Origin: Bacteroidota bacterium
Lineage (GTDB): Bacteria; Bacteroidota; Ignavibacteria; UBA10030; SZUA-254
Assembly: GCA_036522515.1 (NCBI GenBank)
Contig: DATDFQ010000015.1
Coordinates: 193,073 to 257,072 of the forward strand
Length of the DNA stretch: 64,000 nt
Direction: 5' to 3'
Part shown: positions 26,608 to 36,005 of the stretch, piece by piece
Position numbering within the stretch: the stretch's first letter is position 1
Layout: the number at the start of each line of letters is the position of its first letter
Notes under the pieces: generated by a model
Told to the model about the DNA's origin: nothing
What the model saw: the letters and a program-made list of their open reading frames with translations, nothing else
Databases searched by the model: none
Made by a program: the position numbers and the translations under genes

Positions 26608-28240
26608 TGAGGTCGGTGCCTTTTCCGGCTGTCGATATGAAATTTAATGTGCCCCCGAGAAGAGTGACCCGTTCCTGCATTCCCAGGATCCCGAGACTCG
26701 CCCCGTGCATCGCCTTTTCCATTGATTCCTGCACGTTGAATCCCTTGCCGTCATCCGAGATTGTCAGGCGGAGGGATCCGTCGGTGAGGACAAGCTTGAC
26801 ATACACGGCATGTGCGCCGGCATGGCGAATGATGTTCGTGAGCGCCTCCTGCGCGACCCGGAAGCAGGCGGTTTCAAGATCGCTCGGAAGGCGGGACTGC
26901 ACTCCCTCTGCGCTGTAATGTTGCTCAAAACTCGAGCGTTTGGCCACACGGTCCAGGTACCAGCGAAGCGCGGCGACGAGCCCAAGATCGTCCAGGATCG
27001 AAGGGCGCAGCTCGACCGAGAGATTCCGCACCTGCAGAACGGTCTGGTCGATGAGCCCGACGCAATCGAGCGTCCGGGAAACGCGCGCCTCGGGATCGGG
27101 ATTCCTGAGGATCTCCTGCAGATTGATTTTCAGAGCCGTGAGGGCCTGGCCTATTTCGTCGTGCAGTTCGCGGGCGATGAAACGGCGCTCGGTCTCCTGC
27201 ACCTCGAGCAGCCGGCGGGAGAGGTGCTCCAACCTCTCGTTCGTCGACTCCAATTCTCCCTGCGCGGCCTTCCGCAGGTTGATGTCGCGGAAATTTATGA
27301 CGATCGCGCGCACGCTCGGCTCGTCGAGCAGGTTGGTCGAAATGCTCTCCGTCCAGACCCACGATCCGTCCTTGTGGCGGAGCCTGCTTTCCCCCATCAC
27401 CGGCTTGCCGGGGCTGGCGATCAGTCCCGTGAATCGCTCCACCGCCGTCTCACGGTCATCGGGATGCACCATCCCGAGCGAATCGCTGCCCATGAACTCC
27501 TCGGGAGCGTATCCCAGGATCCGCTCGGTGGACGGGCTTGTATAGAGAACCCTTGCGTCGGCGGAAACGAGTATGATGGCGTCGATGCTGTTCTCGATGA
27601 GCGAACGGAATCTCCGGTCGCTGAAGTGCAGCTTTTCTTCCGCAAGCTTCAACTGGGTGGCTTCCATCACCACCCCCGCCATGCGGACCGGCTTCTGCCG
27701 CCTGTCGTGAAAAACACGTCCGCTCGCGATGATCCAGTGAAGGCTCTTGTCCGGCCAGAGAATCCGGCACTCGACGTTCAATTGTTCTCCCGTTTCGATC
27801 GCGCGGCGAAACTCCTGCTCAACCGCCTTCCGGTCCTCGGGAACGACATGCTCGAGAAAGCTCTTCCTTCCCCATTGAGCAAGCGGGGAAGTGTATCCGA
27901 AAATCTGGTCGTGGCGGAAGGAGCGCCGGGACGTGTCGTGAACGAGATCCAGGTCCCATTCCCCCATACGGGCCGCGCTAAGCGCAAACGTCAGGCTCTC
28001 TTCGACCCGTTGGCGCTGTTCGATTTCGGACTTTAAGGCCTGGTTTACCTTGATCAATTCGGCGGTTCTAGCGCGAACCTGCGATTCCAGTTCGGTTTGA
28101 GCGGCGCGCAGATTGGCCATCGCCTCATCGCGCTCGTTGATGGCCTGCGTCCGTTCCTCGAGGACCTGCTCCAACTCCATGTGAGTGAGAGCCCGGTCCT
28201 GAGAGTATGGGCGTGCAATATGGTCTTTTCTTGGTTTCAT
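26585..28240 (-). CDS. PAS-domain sensor histidine kinase (HisKA_3, NarX/DegS-like)
   Basis: About 551 residues if the ATG at 28240 is used; starts at 28180 or further upstream are possible since no good ribosome site is seen. No membrane segment. A coiled coil (about residues 20-75) leads into two PAS/PAC domains (the first near 80-190, the second near 200-325). The dimerisation domain has the phospho-acceptor H360 in R-E-L-H-D-E-I-G-Q-A-L. The ATPase domain shows the N box (Q-E-A-L-T-N-I-I-R-H-A), D-D-G-K-G-F and a closing G-x-G-T. This is a soluble kinase that senses an internal signal, perhaps through a PAS-bound cofactor. It overlaps its LuxR-type regulator gene. Confidence 0.95.
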   Translation of the reverse strand: MKPRKDHIARPYSQDRALTHMELEQVLEERTQAINERDEAMANLRAAQTELESQVRARTAELIKVNQALKSEIEQRQRVEESLTFALSAARMGEWDLDLVHDTSRRSFRHDQIFGYTSPLAQWGRKSFLEHVVPEDRKAVEQEFRRAIETGEQLNVECRILWPDKSLHWIIASGRVFHDRRQKPVRMAGVVMEATQLKLAEEKLHFSDRRFRSLIENSIDAIILVSADARVLYTSPSTERILGYAPEEFMGSDSLGMVHPDDRETAVERFTGLIASPGKPVMGESRLRHKDGSWVWTESISTNLLDEPSVRAIVINFRDINLRKAAQGELESTNERLEHLSRRLLEVQETERRFIARELHDEIGQALTALKINLQEILRNPDPEARVSRTLDCVGLIDQTVLQVRNLSVELRPSILDDLGLVAALRWYLDRVAKRSSFEQHYSAEGVQSRLPSDLETACFRVAQEALTNIIRHAGAHAVYVKLVLTDGSLRLTISDDGKGFNVQESMEKAMHGASLGILGMQERVTLLGGTLNFISTAGKGTDLIADFPLK

Positions 28241-28384
28241 CAATAAGGGTGTTCCGCTTGCTACTTCCGGTTCCACAACAACCGCTCCGCGCACTTCCGG
28301 GCAAACTCCGGTACAGACTCGTTATCCGTGTAGTGGCTTCCCATGCACGGCCTACGAATAAAATACTCCCCTCCCACCTTAGGA

Positions 28385-28413
28385 AAAATAAACAATGGAA
28401 TGCTTGGGTTCAA
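28385..28413 (-). promoter_or_regulatory. Predicted promoter of the kinase-regulator operon
   Basis: Minus-strand TTGAAC (28408-28413), 17 bases, TATTTT (28385-28390), giving a leader of about 138 nt if translation starts at 28240. Apart from this and the terminator at 28632, I see nothing recognisable in the 28241-28691 gap. Confidence 0.4.
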
Positions 28414-28631
28414 GGGCTTTTTCGTTAATAAATTTTAACGTGCCGCCAAATCGGGTATTTCGTGAAGCAGCGGCCCCGATCCATGAGCGAATTGCGACGG
28501 AGAATATTCGCCTTGCGAAATGGCATCCGGGTGAGTGTCCTTTAGAGAATTCGCATTCCTATAAGCAGGAAAATCAAGCCCTTGGCGCGATAAAGTTTTT
28601 TGCGAACGCGAACCCGATTTACTCCTTTCCC

Positions 28632-28667
28632 AAAAAAAAGGGTGGCCCCGGATTTCCGGAACCACCC
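28632..28667 (-). terminator. Rho-independent terminator of the 300-bp-repeat gene
   Basis: Stem GGGTGG..CCGGA / TCCGG..CCACCC with a small internal loop. It is followed on the minus strand by eight T. Confidence 0.85.
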
Positions 28668-28691
28668 GATTCTCCCGACGCCGGGAAAGGC

Positions 28692-31600
28692 TTACTTTAT
28701 CAGCGTCATCTTCATGACCTGGCCGAATTCCACTCCCGAATGCAACCCCTTCGCGGAAAGCCGGTAGAAGTAGACGCCGGACGGCACCTGTCCGATGTTC
28801 TGGTCCGACGTATTCCACACGACGGTCTTGACACCCGCTTCCATCTCGCCGTCCGCCAATTTCGTGAGCTCCTGGCCGAGGATATTGTAGACGGTCAGGG
28901 TCACGATGCTCGCTTCGGGGAGCTCGAACCGGATCGTGGTCGCCGGGTTGAACGGATTCGGATAGTTCTGTCTCAATGCGAACTCAGCCGGCCGGCCGAC
29001 GATGATCTTGACGCCGGAGATCTGGTCCGTCTGCACAAAGATCGAATCCGGCGTCGAGCCGTCGGCGTAATTGACAATGATGTATCCGCTCGACTGCTGC
29101 TCGGAGAGCGGCGTGGCGCTGACGTCGAACCACTGGCTGTCCGCCGGAGGGATCGTCGCGGATGTGGGAGTCACGCTGAACACGGTGTCGGTCGAGACGA
29201 CGCTCGAAATCACGACGTTCGAGCTGGTGACGTTATAGAGCGAGAAGCTGTCCATCTTCATCGACCCCGGCGCCACCGGTCCGAAATTGATGACCGTCGT
29301 ATTTTTCCTCACGCGGGGAGCGGATCCGCCCTTGCCCGTTACCGGGAGGCTGTCCGGCGAGCCCGCGCCGTTATACTTGAAGACGATCGCCGAAGTCACC
29401 GCGTTCTTGTTCGTCGGTGTGAACGTGACGTACACGAGCTGGCTTCCGCCGGCGGGCACGCTCGCGTTGCTCGGACTTACCTTATACTTGGTCGAGAGCG
29501 AGTAGATCGTGTCGATCGTCAGCGTGCCGCTGCCGCTGTTGCTGACGGTGACCGAATCCTTCAGGGGCGTGCCGATCACCACTGTCCCGAAATTCAGGCT
29601 TGTCGGGTTGACCGAGAACGAGGGCGCTCCGCCCGCCGTCGTGAACGAACAGGTGAGCGACCACGAGCTCGTTCCGGCTCCGTTCGTCGCATTGACGCGC
29701 CAGTAGTAGGTTGTGTTGAAAGCCAGGGGTCCGACGACGTCCGACGTCGCGGTCAGGTTCGAATCGTCCTCCGTCATCGTCCCGAAAGCGGGATCGGTCG
29801 AGAGCTGGCAGCGGTAAGAGCTTGCTCCGGCGGATGCGGCCCATGACAAGGTCGGCGAAGTCGCCAGGCCCGTCGCGCCGTTTGCGGGCGATGAAGGCGA
29901 AGGCGCCGCCGGAGGAGCATCCAGCGTGGTAAAGCTCAGGATGGCATCCTTCTGCGTTCCGCCGCTGTTCTGTCCGGCGACGCGGAAGTAGTAGGTCGTG
30001 TTGACGCTCAAGCCCGTCAGATTCGCGCTCACGGGCGAGTCGCTCGTGCCCGAGCCGACCGACTGCGCGCTCGTGGACGCGAACGTCGAAAGCGTGCTCG
30101 ATGTGCCCCACTCGAACCATGCCGTCGCCAAGGCTCCGTTCGGGTTGACCGTTCCGTTCAAAGTCGCCGAATTCGTAGTCACCGAACCCGCGGCCGTGGT
30201 CGCAACTGTGGGGGGATTCGCGCCCGTGGTAAAGCTGAGGATCGCGTCTTTCTGCGTGCCGCCGCCGTTCTGCGCCGCGACGCGGTAATAGTAGGTCGTA
30301 TTCGCGCTCAGAGAGTTCAGATTCGCGCTCGCGAGCGACGCGCTGGTCCCCGAACCCATCGATTGCGCGCTCGTGGAGCTGTAGGTCGAGAGCGTGCTCG
30401 AAGTCCCCCACTCAAACCACGCGACAGTCGACACTCCGTTCGGGTTCACGGTCCCGTTGACCGTCGCCGAGCCTGAGGTGACCGAAGTGGCCGCCGTCGT
30501 GACCACGGCCGGCGGATTCGCGCCCGTCGTGAAGCTCAGAATTCCGTCTCTCTGCGTCCCGCCGCTATTCTGTCCCGCGACCCGGTAATAGTAGGTCGTG
30601 TTCGCGTTCAGTGAAGTGAGATTCGCGCTCACGGACGCGTCGGTCGTCCCCGAGCCGACGGACTGGGCCGTCGTCGAGGTGAACGTCGAGAGGGTGCTCG
30701 AGGTGCCCCATTCGAACCATGCCGTCGCGGCAGCGCCGTTCGGATTCACCGTGCCGTTCATCGTCGCCGAGCTTGTTGTCACCGAACTCGCCGCGCTCGT
30801 CGCCACCGTGGGCGGATTGACGCCGGTGGTGAAGCTCATGATCGTGTTCTTCTGCGTGCCACCGCTGTTCTGTCCGGCGGCGCGGTAGTAATAGGTGGTG
30901 CCGAGGCTCAGGCCCGTCAGATTCGCGCTCACGGGTGTGGCCGTCGTGCCCGAACCCACCGACTGCTGCGAAGTGGAGGTGAAGCTGGAGAGCGTGCTTG
31001 AAGTCCCCCACTCGAACCAGGCCATCGTCGGGGATCCGTTCGGATTCACCGATCCGTTCGTGACCGCCGAACTCGTCGTCACCGAACTCGCTCCCATCGT
31101 CGTCACCGACGGGGGATTTGTGCCCGTCGTGAAGCTGAGGATCGCGTCCTTTTGCGTTCCGCCGCTGTTCTGTCCGGCGACGCGGAAGTAGTAGGTCGTG
31201 TTCAGGCTCAAACCCGTCAGGTTCGCGCTCACAGGGGAGGCGCTCGTGCCGGAGCCGACCGACTGTCCGCTCGTGGAGCTGAAGCTCGAGAGCGTGCTCG
31301 ACGTACCCCACTCGAACCATGCCGTTGTCAGGGCGCCGTTGGGGTTGACCGTGCCGTTGAGCGTCGCCGAGCTCGAGGTAACGGAGCCCGCCGCGGCGGT
31401 CGCCACGGTGGGCGGATTCGCGCTCGTGGTGAAACTCAAAATTCCGTCCTTCTGCGTCCCGCCGCTATTCTGCGCCGCGATGCGGTAGTAATACGTCGTG
31501 TTCGCGCTCAACGCCGTCAGGTTCGCGCTGACAAGCGAGGCGATCGTCCCCGAGCCCGCGGACTGGGCCGTCGTGGCCGTGAACGTCGTAAGCGTGCTCG

Positions 31601-34600
31601 AAGTCCCCCACTCGAACCATGCCGTCGTGGCGGCACCGTTCGGATTTACCGTGCCGTTCATCGTCGCCGAACTTGCCGTGACGGAGCCCGCCGACGTCGT
31701 CGCCACTGTCGGCAGATTGGCCGAAGTGGTGAAGCTCAGGATCGCGTCCTTCTGCGTTCCCGCAACGTTCTGCCCGGCGACCCGGTAGTAATACGTCGTG
31801 TTCGCGCTCAAAGCTGAAAGGCTGGCGCTGACGGGCGAGGCGCTCGTCCCGGAGCCGGCCGACTGCGCGGTCGTAGAGGTGAAGGTCGAAAGCGTGCTCG
31901 ACGTGCCCCACTCAAACCAGGCAGTGGTCGAAACTCCGTTCGGATTCACGGTGCCGTTCATCGTGGCCGAACTCGTCGTGACCGAGCTTGCCGCCGTCGT
32001 GGTGACCGTGGGCAAATTCGCCCCCGTCGTGAAGCTCAGAATCCCGTCTTTTTGTGTCCCGCCGCTATTCTGTCCCGCAACGCGGTAGTAATAGGTCGTG
32101 TTCAAGCTCAGGCCCGTCAGGTTCGCGCTTACGGGCGAGGCGCTCGTGCCGGATCCGACCGACTGTGCCGTCGTGGAGGTGAAGGTCGAAAGCGTGCTCG
32201 ATGTGCCCCACTCAAACCAGGCAGTCGTTGAAACGCCGTTCGGGTTCACGCTCCCGTTCATCGTCGCGGAGCTCGTCGTGACGGAGCTCGCCGCTGTCGT
32301 GGTCACCGACGGAGCGTTTGCCCCTGTCGTGAAACTGAGGATCGCGTCCTTCTGCGTCCCTGCGACATTCTGTCCCGCGGCTCGATAGTAGTAGGTCGTG
32401 TTTGCGGTCAACGCCGTCAGATTCGCGCTCACAGGAGAGGCGCTCGTCCCTGACCCGAGCGACTGTGCCGTCGTGGCCGTGAAGGCCGAAAGAGTGCTCG
32501 AGGTGCCCCACTCAAACCAGGCAGTCGTCGAAACGCCGTTCGGGTTCACCGTGCCGTTCATCGTGGCCGAACTCGTCGTGACCGAGCTTGCCGCCGTCGT
32601 GGTGACCGTGGGCAAATTCGCACCCGTCGTGAAGCTCAGGATCGCGTCTTTCTGTGTGCCGCCGCTATTCTGTCCCGCGGCGCGGTAGTAATAGGTCGTG
32701 TTCAAGTTCAGGCCCGTCAGGTTCGCGCTTACGGGCGAGGCGCTCGTGCCGGATCCGACCGACTGCGCCGTCGTGGCTGTTAACGTCGAAAGCGTGCTCG
32801 ATGTACCCCACTCAAACCATGCCGTCGTCGATGCGCCGTTCGGATTCACGCTCCCGTTCATCGTCGCGGAACTCGTCGTGACCGAGCTCGCGGCCGTCGT
32901 GGTCACCGACGGGGAATTCGCGCCCGTCGTAAAGCTCAATATCGTTCCCTTCTGCGTCCCGCCGCTATTCTGTCCTGCGGCGCGGAAGTAGTAGGTGGTG
33001 TTCGCGCTCAGTCCCGTCAGGTTTGCGCTTGCCGGGGCGGCGGTCGTGCCTGATCCGACCGACTGGGCGGACGTGGACGTGAACGTCGACAGCGTGCTGG
33101 AGGTCCCCCATTCAAACCACCCGGTCGTTGAAACGCCGTTCGGGTTGACCGTGCCGTTCATGGTCGCCGAGCTCGTCGTGACAGAGCTCGCTGCCGTGGT
33201 CGTAACGGTCGGCGGATTGGCTCCTGTCGTGAAACTCAGGATCGCGTCTTTCTGCGTGCCTGCGACATTCTGTCCCGCGGCGCGGTAGTAGTACGTCGTG
33301 TTCGCGCTCAATCCCGTCAGATTCGCGCTCACAGGAGAGGCGCTCGTGCCGGAGCCGACCGACTGCGCCGTCGTGGCCGTGAAGGTCGAAAGCGTGTTCG
33401 ACGTGCCCCACTCGAACCAGCCTGTTGTCGAGACGCCGTTCGGGTTGACGGTGCCGTTCATCGTCGCCGAGCTGGTCGTAACGGAGCTCGCGGAAGTTGT
33501 CGTCACTGTCGGCAGGTTGGCTCCCGTCGTGAAACTCAGGATCACATCCTTCTGCGTGCCGCCGCTATTCTGTCCCGCGGCGCGATAGTAATAGGTTGTG
33601 TTCAAGCTCAATCCCGTCAAATTCGCGCTCACGGCCGAGGCGCTCGTGCCGGATCCGACCGACTGCGCCGTCGTGGCGGTGAAGGTCGAAAGCGTGCTCG
33701 ATGTCCCCCACTCGAACCATGCCGTTGTCGAGGCGCCGTTCGGGTTGACCGTGCCGTTCACCGTCGCCGAGCTGGTCGTGACGGAGCCGGCGGCCGCGGT
33801 GACCACGGCCGGAAGCAACGGGACCGTCGTGAAGTTGCAGACGGCGGACCAACCGCTCGTTCCGCCCGTGTTCTTCGCGTTGACGCGCCAGTAGTAGGTC
33901 GAATTGTTCGAAAGAGAGCTGACGGCCCGGGAAGTTCCCGTGACCGTTGAATCGTCCAGCACGAACGTGCTGAACGCGGAACTGGTTGAAACCTGCACGC
34001 GGTACGAGGCGGCTCCCGCCGACGCGGCCCACGACATCGACAACGAGGTCGGCTGGTTCGTCGCTCCGTTGGCCGGCAACGACGGAACGGGAACTGCCGG
34101 AGCCGCGACCGCAGTCGCAAAACTCCAGGGCCCGCCTGTCGCGCTCGTATTGCCGCCGCCGTTCTTCGCGACGACGTTCCAATAGTACGTTGTTCCGTTC
34201 GACAGCAGGCTATACGAATAAGAGGTTCCCGCCTGGTTTGTGCTCACCACCGTCGTGGGGGGATTCGTCGTGCCGAGATAGACATCATACCCGGTCGCGT
34301 TCGCAGAGGACCCCCATGACAGCGTTCCGCTCACCGGCTGCACCGTTGCGCCGTTGGACGGGGATGAGAGGCTGAAGGCTCCCGGAGCGAGGGGCAGAGT
34401 CGTGAAACTGAAGACGCTCGACCATCCGCTGGTGCCGTTGGTGCTCTTCGCGTTGACCCGCCAGTAATAGGTGGTGTTGTTCGCCATGGAACCGATTGCG
34501 CGCGACGTCGTCGTGACCGTGGAGTCGTCCAGAAAGAGTGTGCTGAAGGACGAGCTCGTCGAGGCCTGGACGCGGTAGCTTGACGCGCCGCTTGAGGCGT

Positions 34601-35621
34601 TCCACGAGAGTGTCAGGGAAGTCGCCTGATTCGATGCGCCGTTCGAGGGGGATGAGAGGACCGGCGCAGCCGGGGGCGGATTTCCGCCGCCGACGGTCTG
34701 CGTTGTCCAGCTTGACCCGCCGTTAACCGTGCGAATGATGGTGGTGCCGTGGTCACCCACCACAAGGCCGGTGCTGGAGCTGATAAAAGAGACGTCCGCC
34801 CAATTGGCGATCGCCAGGCTCTGACTTGACCAGCTGCTGCCTCCGTTTGAGCTATGGAGGATCACACCTCCGTTACCGACTGCCCATCCGTTGCTGGCAT
34901 CCGCAAACGAGACCGCATTCAATATATTCGTTGTGCCGCTCGACTGCGCGCTCCAGGAGGAGCCGCCGTTTGTCGTTTTGACGATCGTCCCGAGAAGGCC
35001 CACGGCCCATCCGGTGGTGGAATTAAGGAATCTGACGCCATACAGGTCGTTTGCAGTTCCGCTCGAGGACTGTGACCAGCTCCCCCCTCCGTTCGTCGTT
35101 CGCATGATGACCCCGAAATCTCCGACGATAACGGCCGTGTTCGCATCGATGCAGGCGACGCCGTTGAGGGTTGAAAGCACGCCCGTAGTCTGGGAAACCC
35201 AGGTGGCTCCTCCGTTCACCGTGTGGAGGATCGTGCCCCCATATCCGACCGCAAACCCATTACTTGCGTCGCAAAACGAGACCGCCACGAGGGGCTGGCT
35301 GACCGGGGCCGACTGGGAGGACCAGGATGAGCCGGAATTCGCAGTATGGATGATGGTCAGGATTCCGCTCACCGGGTCTCCGCCGACCGCCGTTCCTTCG
35401 CTCGAATTTGCGAAGGATACGCTGAAAAGGTAGCGGATTGTGCCGCTCTGCTGCGTAAACCAGGTCACTCCTCCGTCATTCGACCGGACAACGGTCCCGG
35501 AGGTGCCTACCGCCACGGCAGACGAGGCGTCGATGAATTGTACCCCAGATAGCGTTGGTTGGGCAATTCCAAAGCCCGTGAAGAGAACCAACATCACAAT
35601 TGTCAGGATCAAATGCTTCAT
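28692..35621 (-). CDS. Giant T9SS cargo: YCF48 propeller, Fn3 domains and 13 tandem 100-residue repeats
   Basis: A protein of 2309 residues from the ATG at 35621 (AAGGAAG upstream; signal peptide ending G-F-G-I-A-Q). Order: YCF48-like propeller (to ~residue 310); three Fn3-like domains (~315-600); 13 tandem units of exactly 100 residues, each with S-A-T-M-N-G-T-V-N-P-N-G, W-F-E-W-G-T-S-S-T-L-S, N-T-T-Y-Y-Y-R and G-T-Q-K-D-x-I-L-S-F-T-T. Another Fn3 domain, two ASPM/Hydin-like domains and a type-A sorting domain (R-Q-N-Y-P-N-P-F-N-P to M-K-M-T-L-I-K) complete it. About 40% of each repeat is Ser or Thr. Probably a long stalk-like surface protein or adhesin. Single gene with its own promoter and terminator. 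Confidence 0.9.
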   Translation of the reverse strand: MKHLILTIVMLVLFTGFGIAQPTLSGVQFIDASSAVAVGTSGTVVRSNDGGVTWFTQQSGTIRYLFSVSFANSSEGTAVGGDPVSGILTIIHTANSGSSWSSQSAPVSQPLVAVSFCDASNGFAVGYGGTILHTVNGGATWVSQTTGVLSTLNGVACIDANTAVIVGDFGVIMRTTNGGGSWSQSSSGTANDLYGVRFLNSTTGWAVGLLGTIVKTTNGGSSWSAQSSGTTNILNAVSFADASNGWAVGNGGVILHSSNGGSSWSSQSLAIANWADVSFISSSTGLVVGDHGTTIIRTVNGGSSWTTQTVGGGNPPPAAPVLSSPSNGASNQATSLTLSWNASSGASSYRVQASTSSSFSTLFLDDSTVTTTSRAIGSMANNTTYYWRVNAKSTNGTSGWSSVFSFTTLPLAPGAFSLSSPSNGATVQPVSGTLSWGSSANATGYDVYLGTTNPPTTVVSTNQAGTSYSYSLLSNGTTYYWNVVAKNGGGNTSATGGPWSFATAVAAPAVPVPSLPANGATNQPTSLSMSWAASAGAASYRVQVSTSSAFSTFVLDDSTVTGTSRAVSSLSNNSTYYWRVNAKNTGGTSGWSAVCNFTTVPLLPAVVTAAAGSVTTSSATVNGTVNPNGASTTAWFEWGTSSTLSTFTATTAQSVGSGTSASAVSANLTGLSLNTTYYYRAAGQNSGGTQKDVILSFTTGANLPTVTTTSASSVTTSSATMNGTVNPNGVSTTGWFEWGTSNTLSTFTATTAQSVGSGTSASPVSANLTGLSANTTYYYRAAGQNVAGTQKDAILSFTTGANPPTVTTTAASSVTTSSATMNGTVNPNGVSTTGWFEWGTSSTLSTFTSTSAQSVGSGTTAAPASANLTGLSANTTYYFRAAGQNSGGTQKGTILSFTTGANSPSVTTTAASSVTTSSATMNGSVNPNGASTTAWFEWGTSSTLSTLTATTAQSVGSGTSASPVSANLTGLNLNTTYYYRAAGQNSGGTQKDAILSFTTGANLPTVTTTAASSVTTSSATMNGTVNPNGVSTTAWFEWGTSSTLSAFTATTAQSLGSGTSASPVSANLTALTANTTYYYRAAGQNVAGTQKDAILSFTTGANAPSVTTTAASSVTTSSATMNGSVNPNGVSTTAWFEWGTSSTLSTFTSTTAQSVGSGTSASPVSANLTGLSLNTTYYYRVAGQNSGGTQKDGILSFTTGANLPTVTTTAASSVTTSSATMNGTVNPNGVSTTAWFEWGTSSTLSTFTSTTAQSAGSGTSASPVSASLSALSANTTYYYRVAGQNVAGTQKDAILSFTTSANLPTVATTSAGSVTASSATMNGTVNPNGAATTAWFEWGTSSTLTTFTATTAQSAGSGTIASLVSANLTALSANTTYYYRIAAQNSGGTQKDGILSFTTSANPPTVATAAAGSVTSSSATLNGTVNPNGALTTAWFEWGTSSTLSSFSSTSGQSVGSGTSASPVSANLTGLSLNTTYYFRVAGQNSGGTQKDAILSFTTGTNPPSVTTMGASSVTTSSAVTNGSVNPNGSPTMAWFEWGTSSTLSSFTSTSQQSVGSGTTATPVSANLTGLSLGTTYYYRAAGQNSGGTQKNTIMSFTTGVNPPTVATSAASSVTTSSATMNGTVNPNGAAATAWFEWGTSSTLSTFTSTTAQSVGSGTTDASVSANLTSLNANTTYYYRVAGQNSGGTQRDGILSFTTGANPPAVVTTAATSVTSGSATVNGTVNPNGVSTVAWFEWGTSSTLSTYSSTSAQSMGSGTSASLASANLNSLSANTTYYYRVAAQNGGGTQKDAILSFTTGANPPTVATTAAGSVTTNSATLNGTVNPNGALATAWFEWGTSSTLSTFASTSAQSVGSGTSDSPVSANLTGLSVNTTYYFRVAGQNSGGTQKDAILSFTTLDAPPAAPSPSSPANGATGLATSPTLSWAASAGASSYRCQLSTDPAFGTMTEDDSNLTATSDVVGPLAFNTTYYWRVNATNGAGTSSWSLTCSFTTAGGAPSFSVNPTSLNFGTVVIGTPLKDSVTVSNSGSGTLTIDTIYSLSTKYKVSPSNASVPAGGSQLVYVTFTPTNKNAVTSAIVFKYNGAGSPDSLPVTGKGGSAPRVRKNTTVINFGPVAPGSMKMDSFSLYNVTSSNVVISSVVSTDTVFSVTPTSATIPPADSQWFDVSATPLSEQQSSGYIIVNYADGSTPDSIFVQTDQISGVKIIVGRPAEFALRQNYPNPFNPATTIRFELPEASIVTLTVYNILGQELTKLADGEMEAGVKTVVWNTSDQNIGQVPSGVYFYRLSAKGLHSGVEFGQVMKMTLIK
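29925..33824 (-). repeat. 13 tandem coding repeats of exactly 300 bp
   Basis: The F-T-T codons that close each unit fall at 33825-33833 and 29925-29933, a distance of exactly 3900 bases. The conserved W-F-E-W-G-T segment ends at 30120, 30420, 30720 and so on to 33720 without a single length change. Sequence between units differs at many synonymous and some non-synonymous sites. Confidence 0.95.
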
Positions 35622-35783
35622 TTTGGCTTCCTTTTGAATGTCCGCGTTAACTTCTGTTTCAATCATGCGTCAATTTAATCCAGAACGCCACCTCCTTCAA
35701 TGCGTCAGTGATAACTGTCACCCGGTCAGAAATGGGGTACACGGGGCGATATGGAAAGGCACGAATTGAATTATTAAAATAAT

Positions 35784-35812
35784 TTAATATTCCTCCCTTC
35801 GAATGCTTTCAA
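35784..35812 (-). promoter_or_regulatory. Predicted promoter of the 300-bp-repeat gene
   Basis: Minus-strand TTGAAA (35807-35812), 17 bases, TATTAA (35784-35789), in an AT-rich stretch; leader of about 155 nt. The remainder of the 35622-36005 gap shows only the weak hairpin at 35983. Confidence 0.55.
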
Positions 35813-35982
35813 AATCGAGGAATTTTGCGAGACGCCAGAAGGGGTTCTGTTACTTGAATGAGGGGGTGGAGAATGCTGGGGGGTGATTCTTACCTGACGG
35901 CCGATGCTGCGCCACAGGGCGTGACGCAGTTAACGTTTTATTTCAACTAAGTGCTGTAACCACAAACCGGGAAAGAACCTCC

Positions 35983-35997
35983 CCCTCCCTGGGAGGG
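35983..35997 (-). terminator. Possible weak terminator of the 36006 gene
   Basis: Short stem CCCTCC/GGAGGG with a three-base loop directly after the stop codon. The T-run is poor (TTCTTT), so termination efficiency is doubtful. Confidence 0.3.
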
Positions 35998-36005
35998 CAA
36001 CTACT

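Noticed and set aside
28241-28691. Small plus-strand gene at 28207-28428
   Set aside because: The frame has no ribosome site, overlaps the kinase start region and its promoter, and shows no recognisable protein features.
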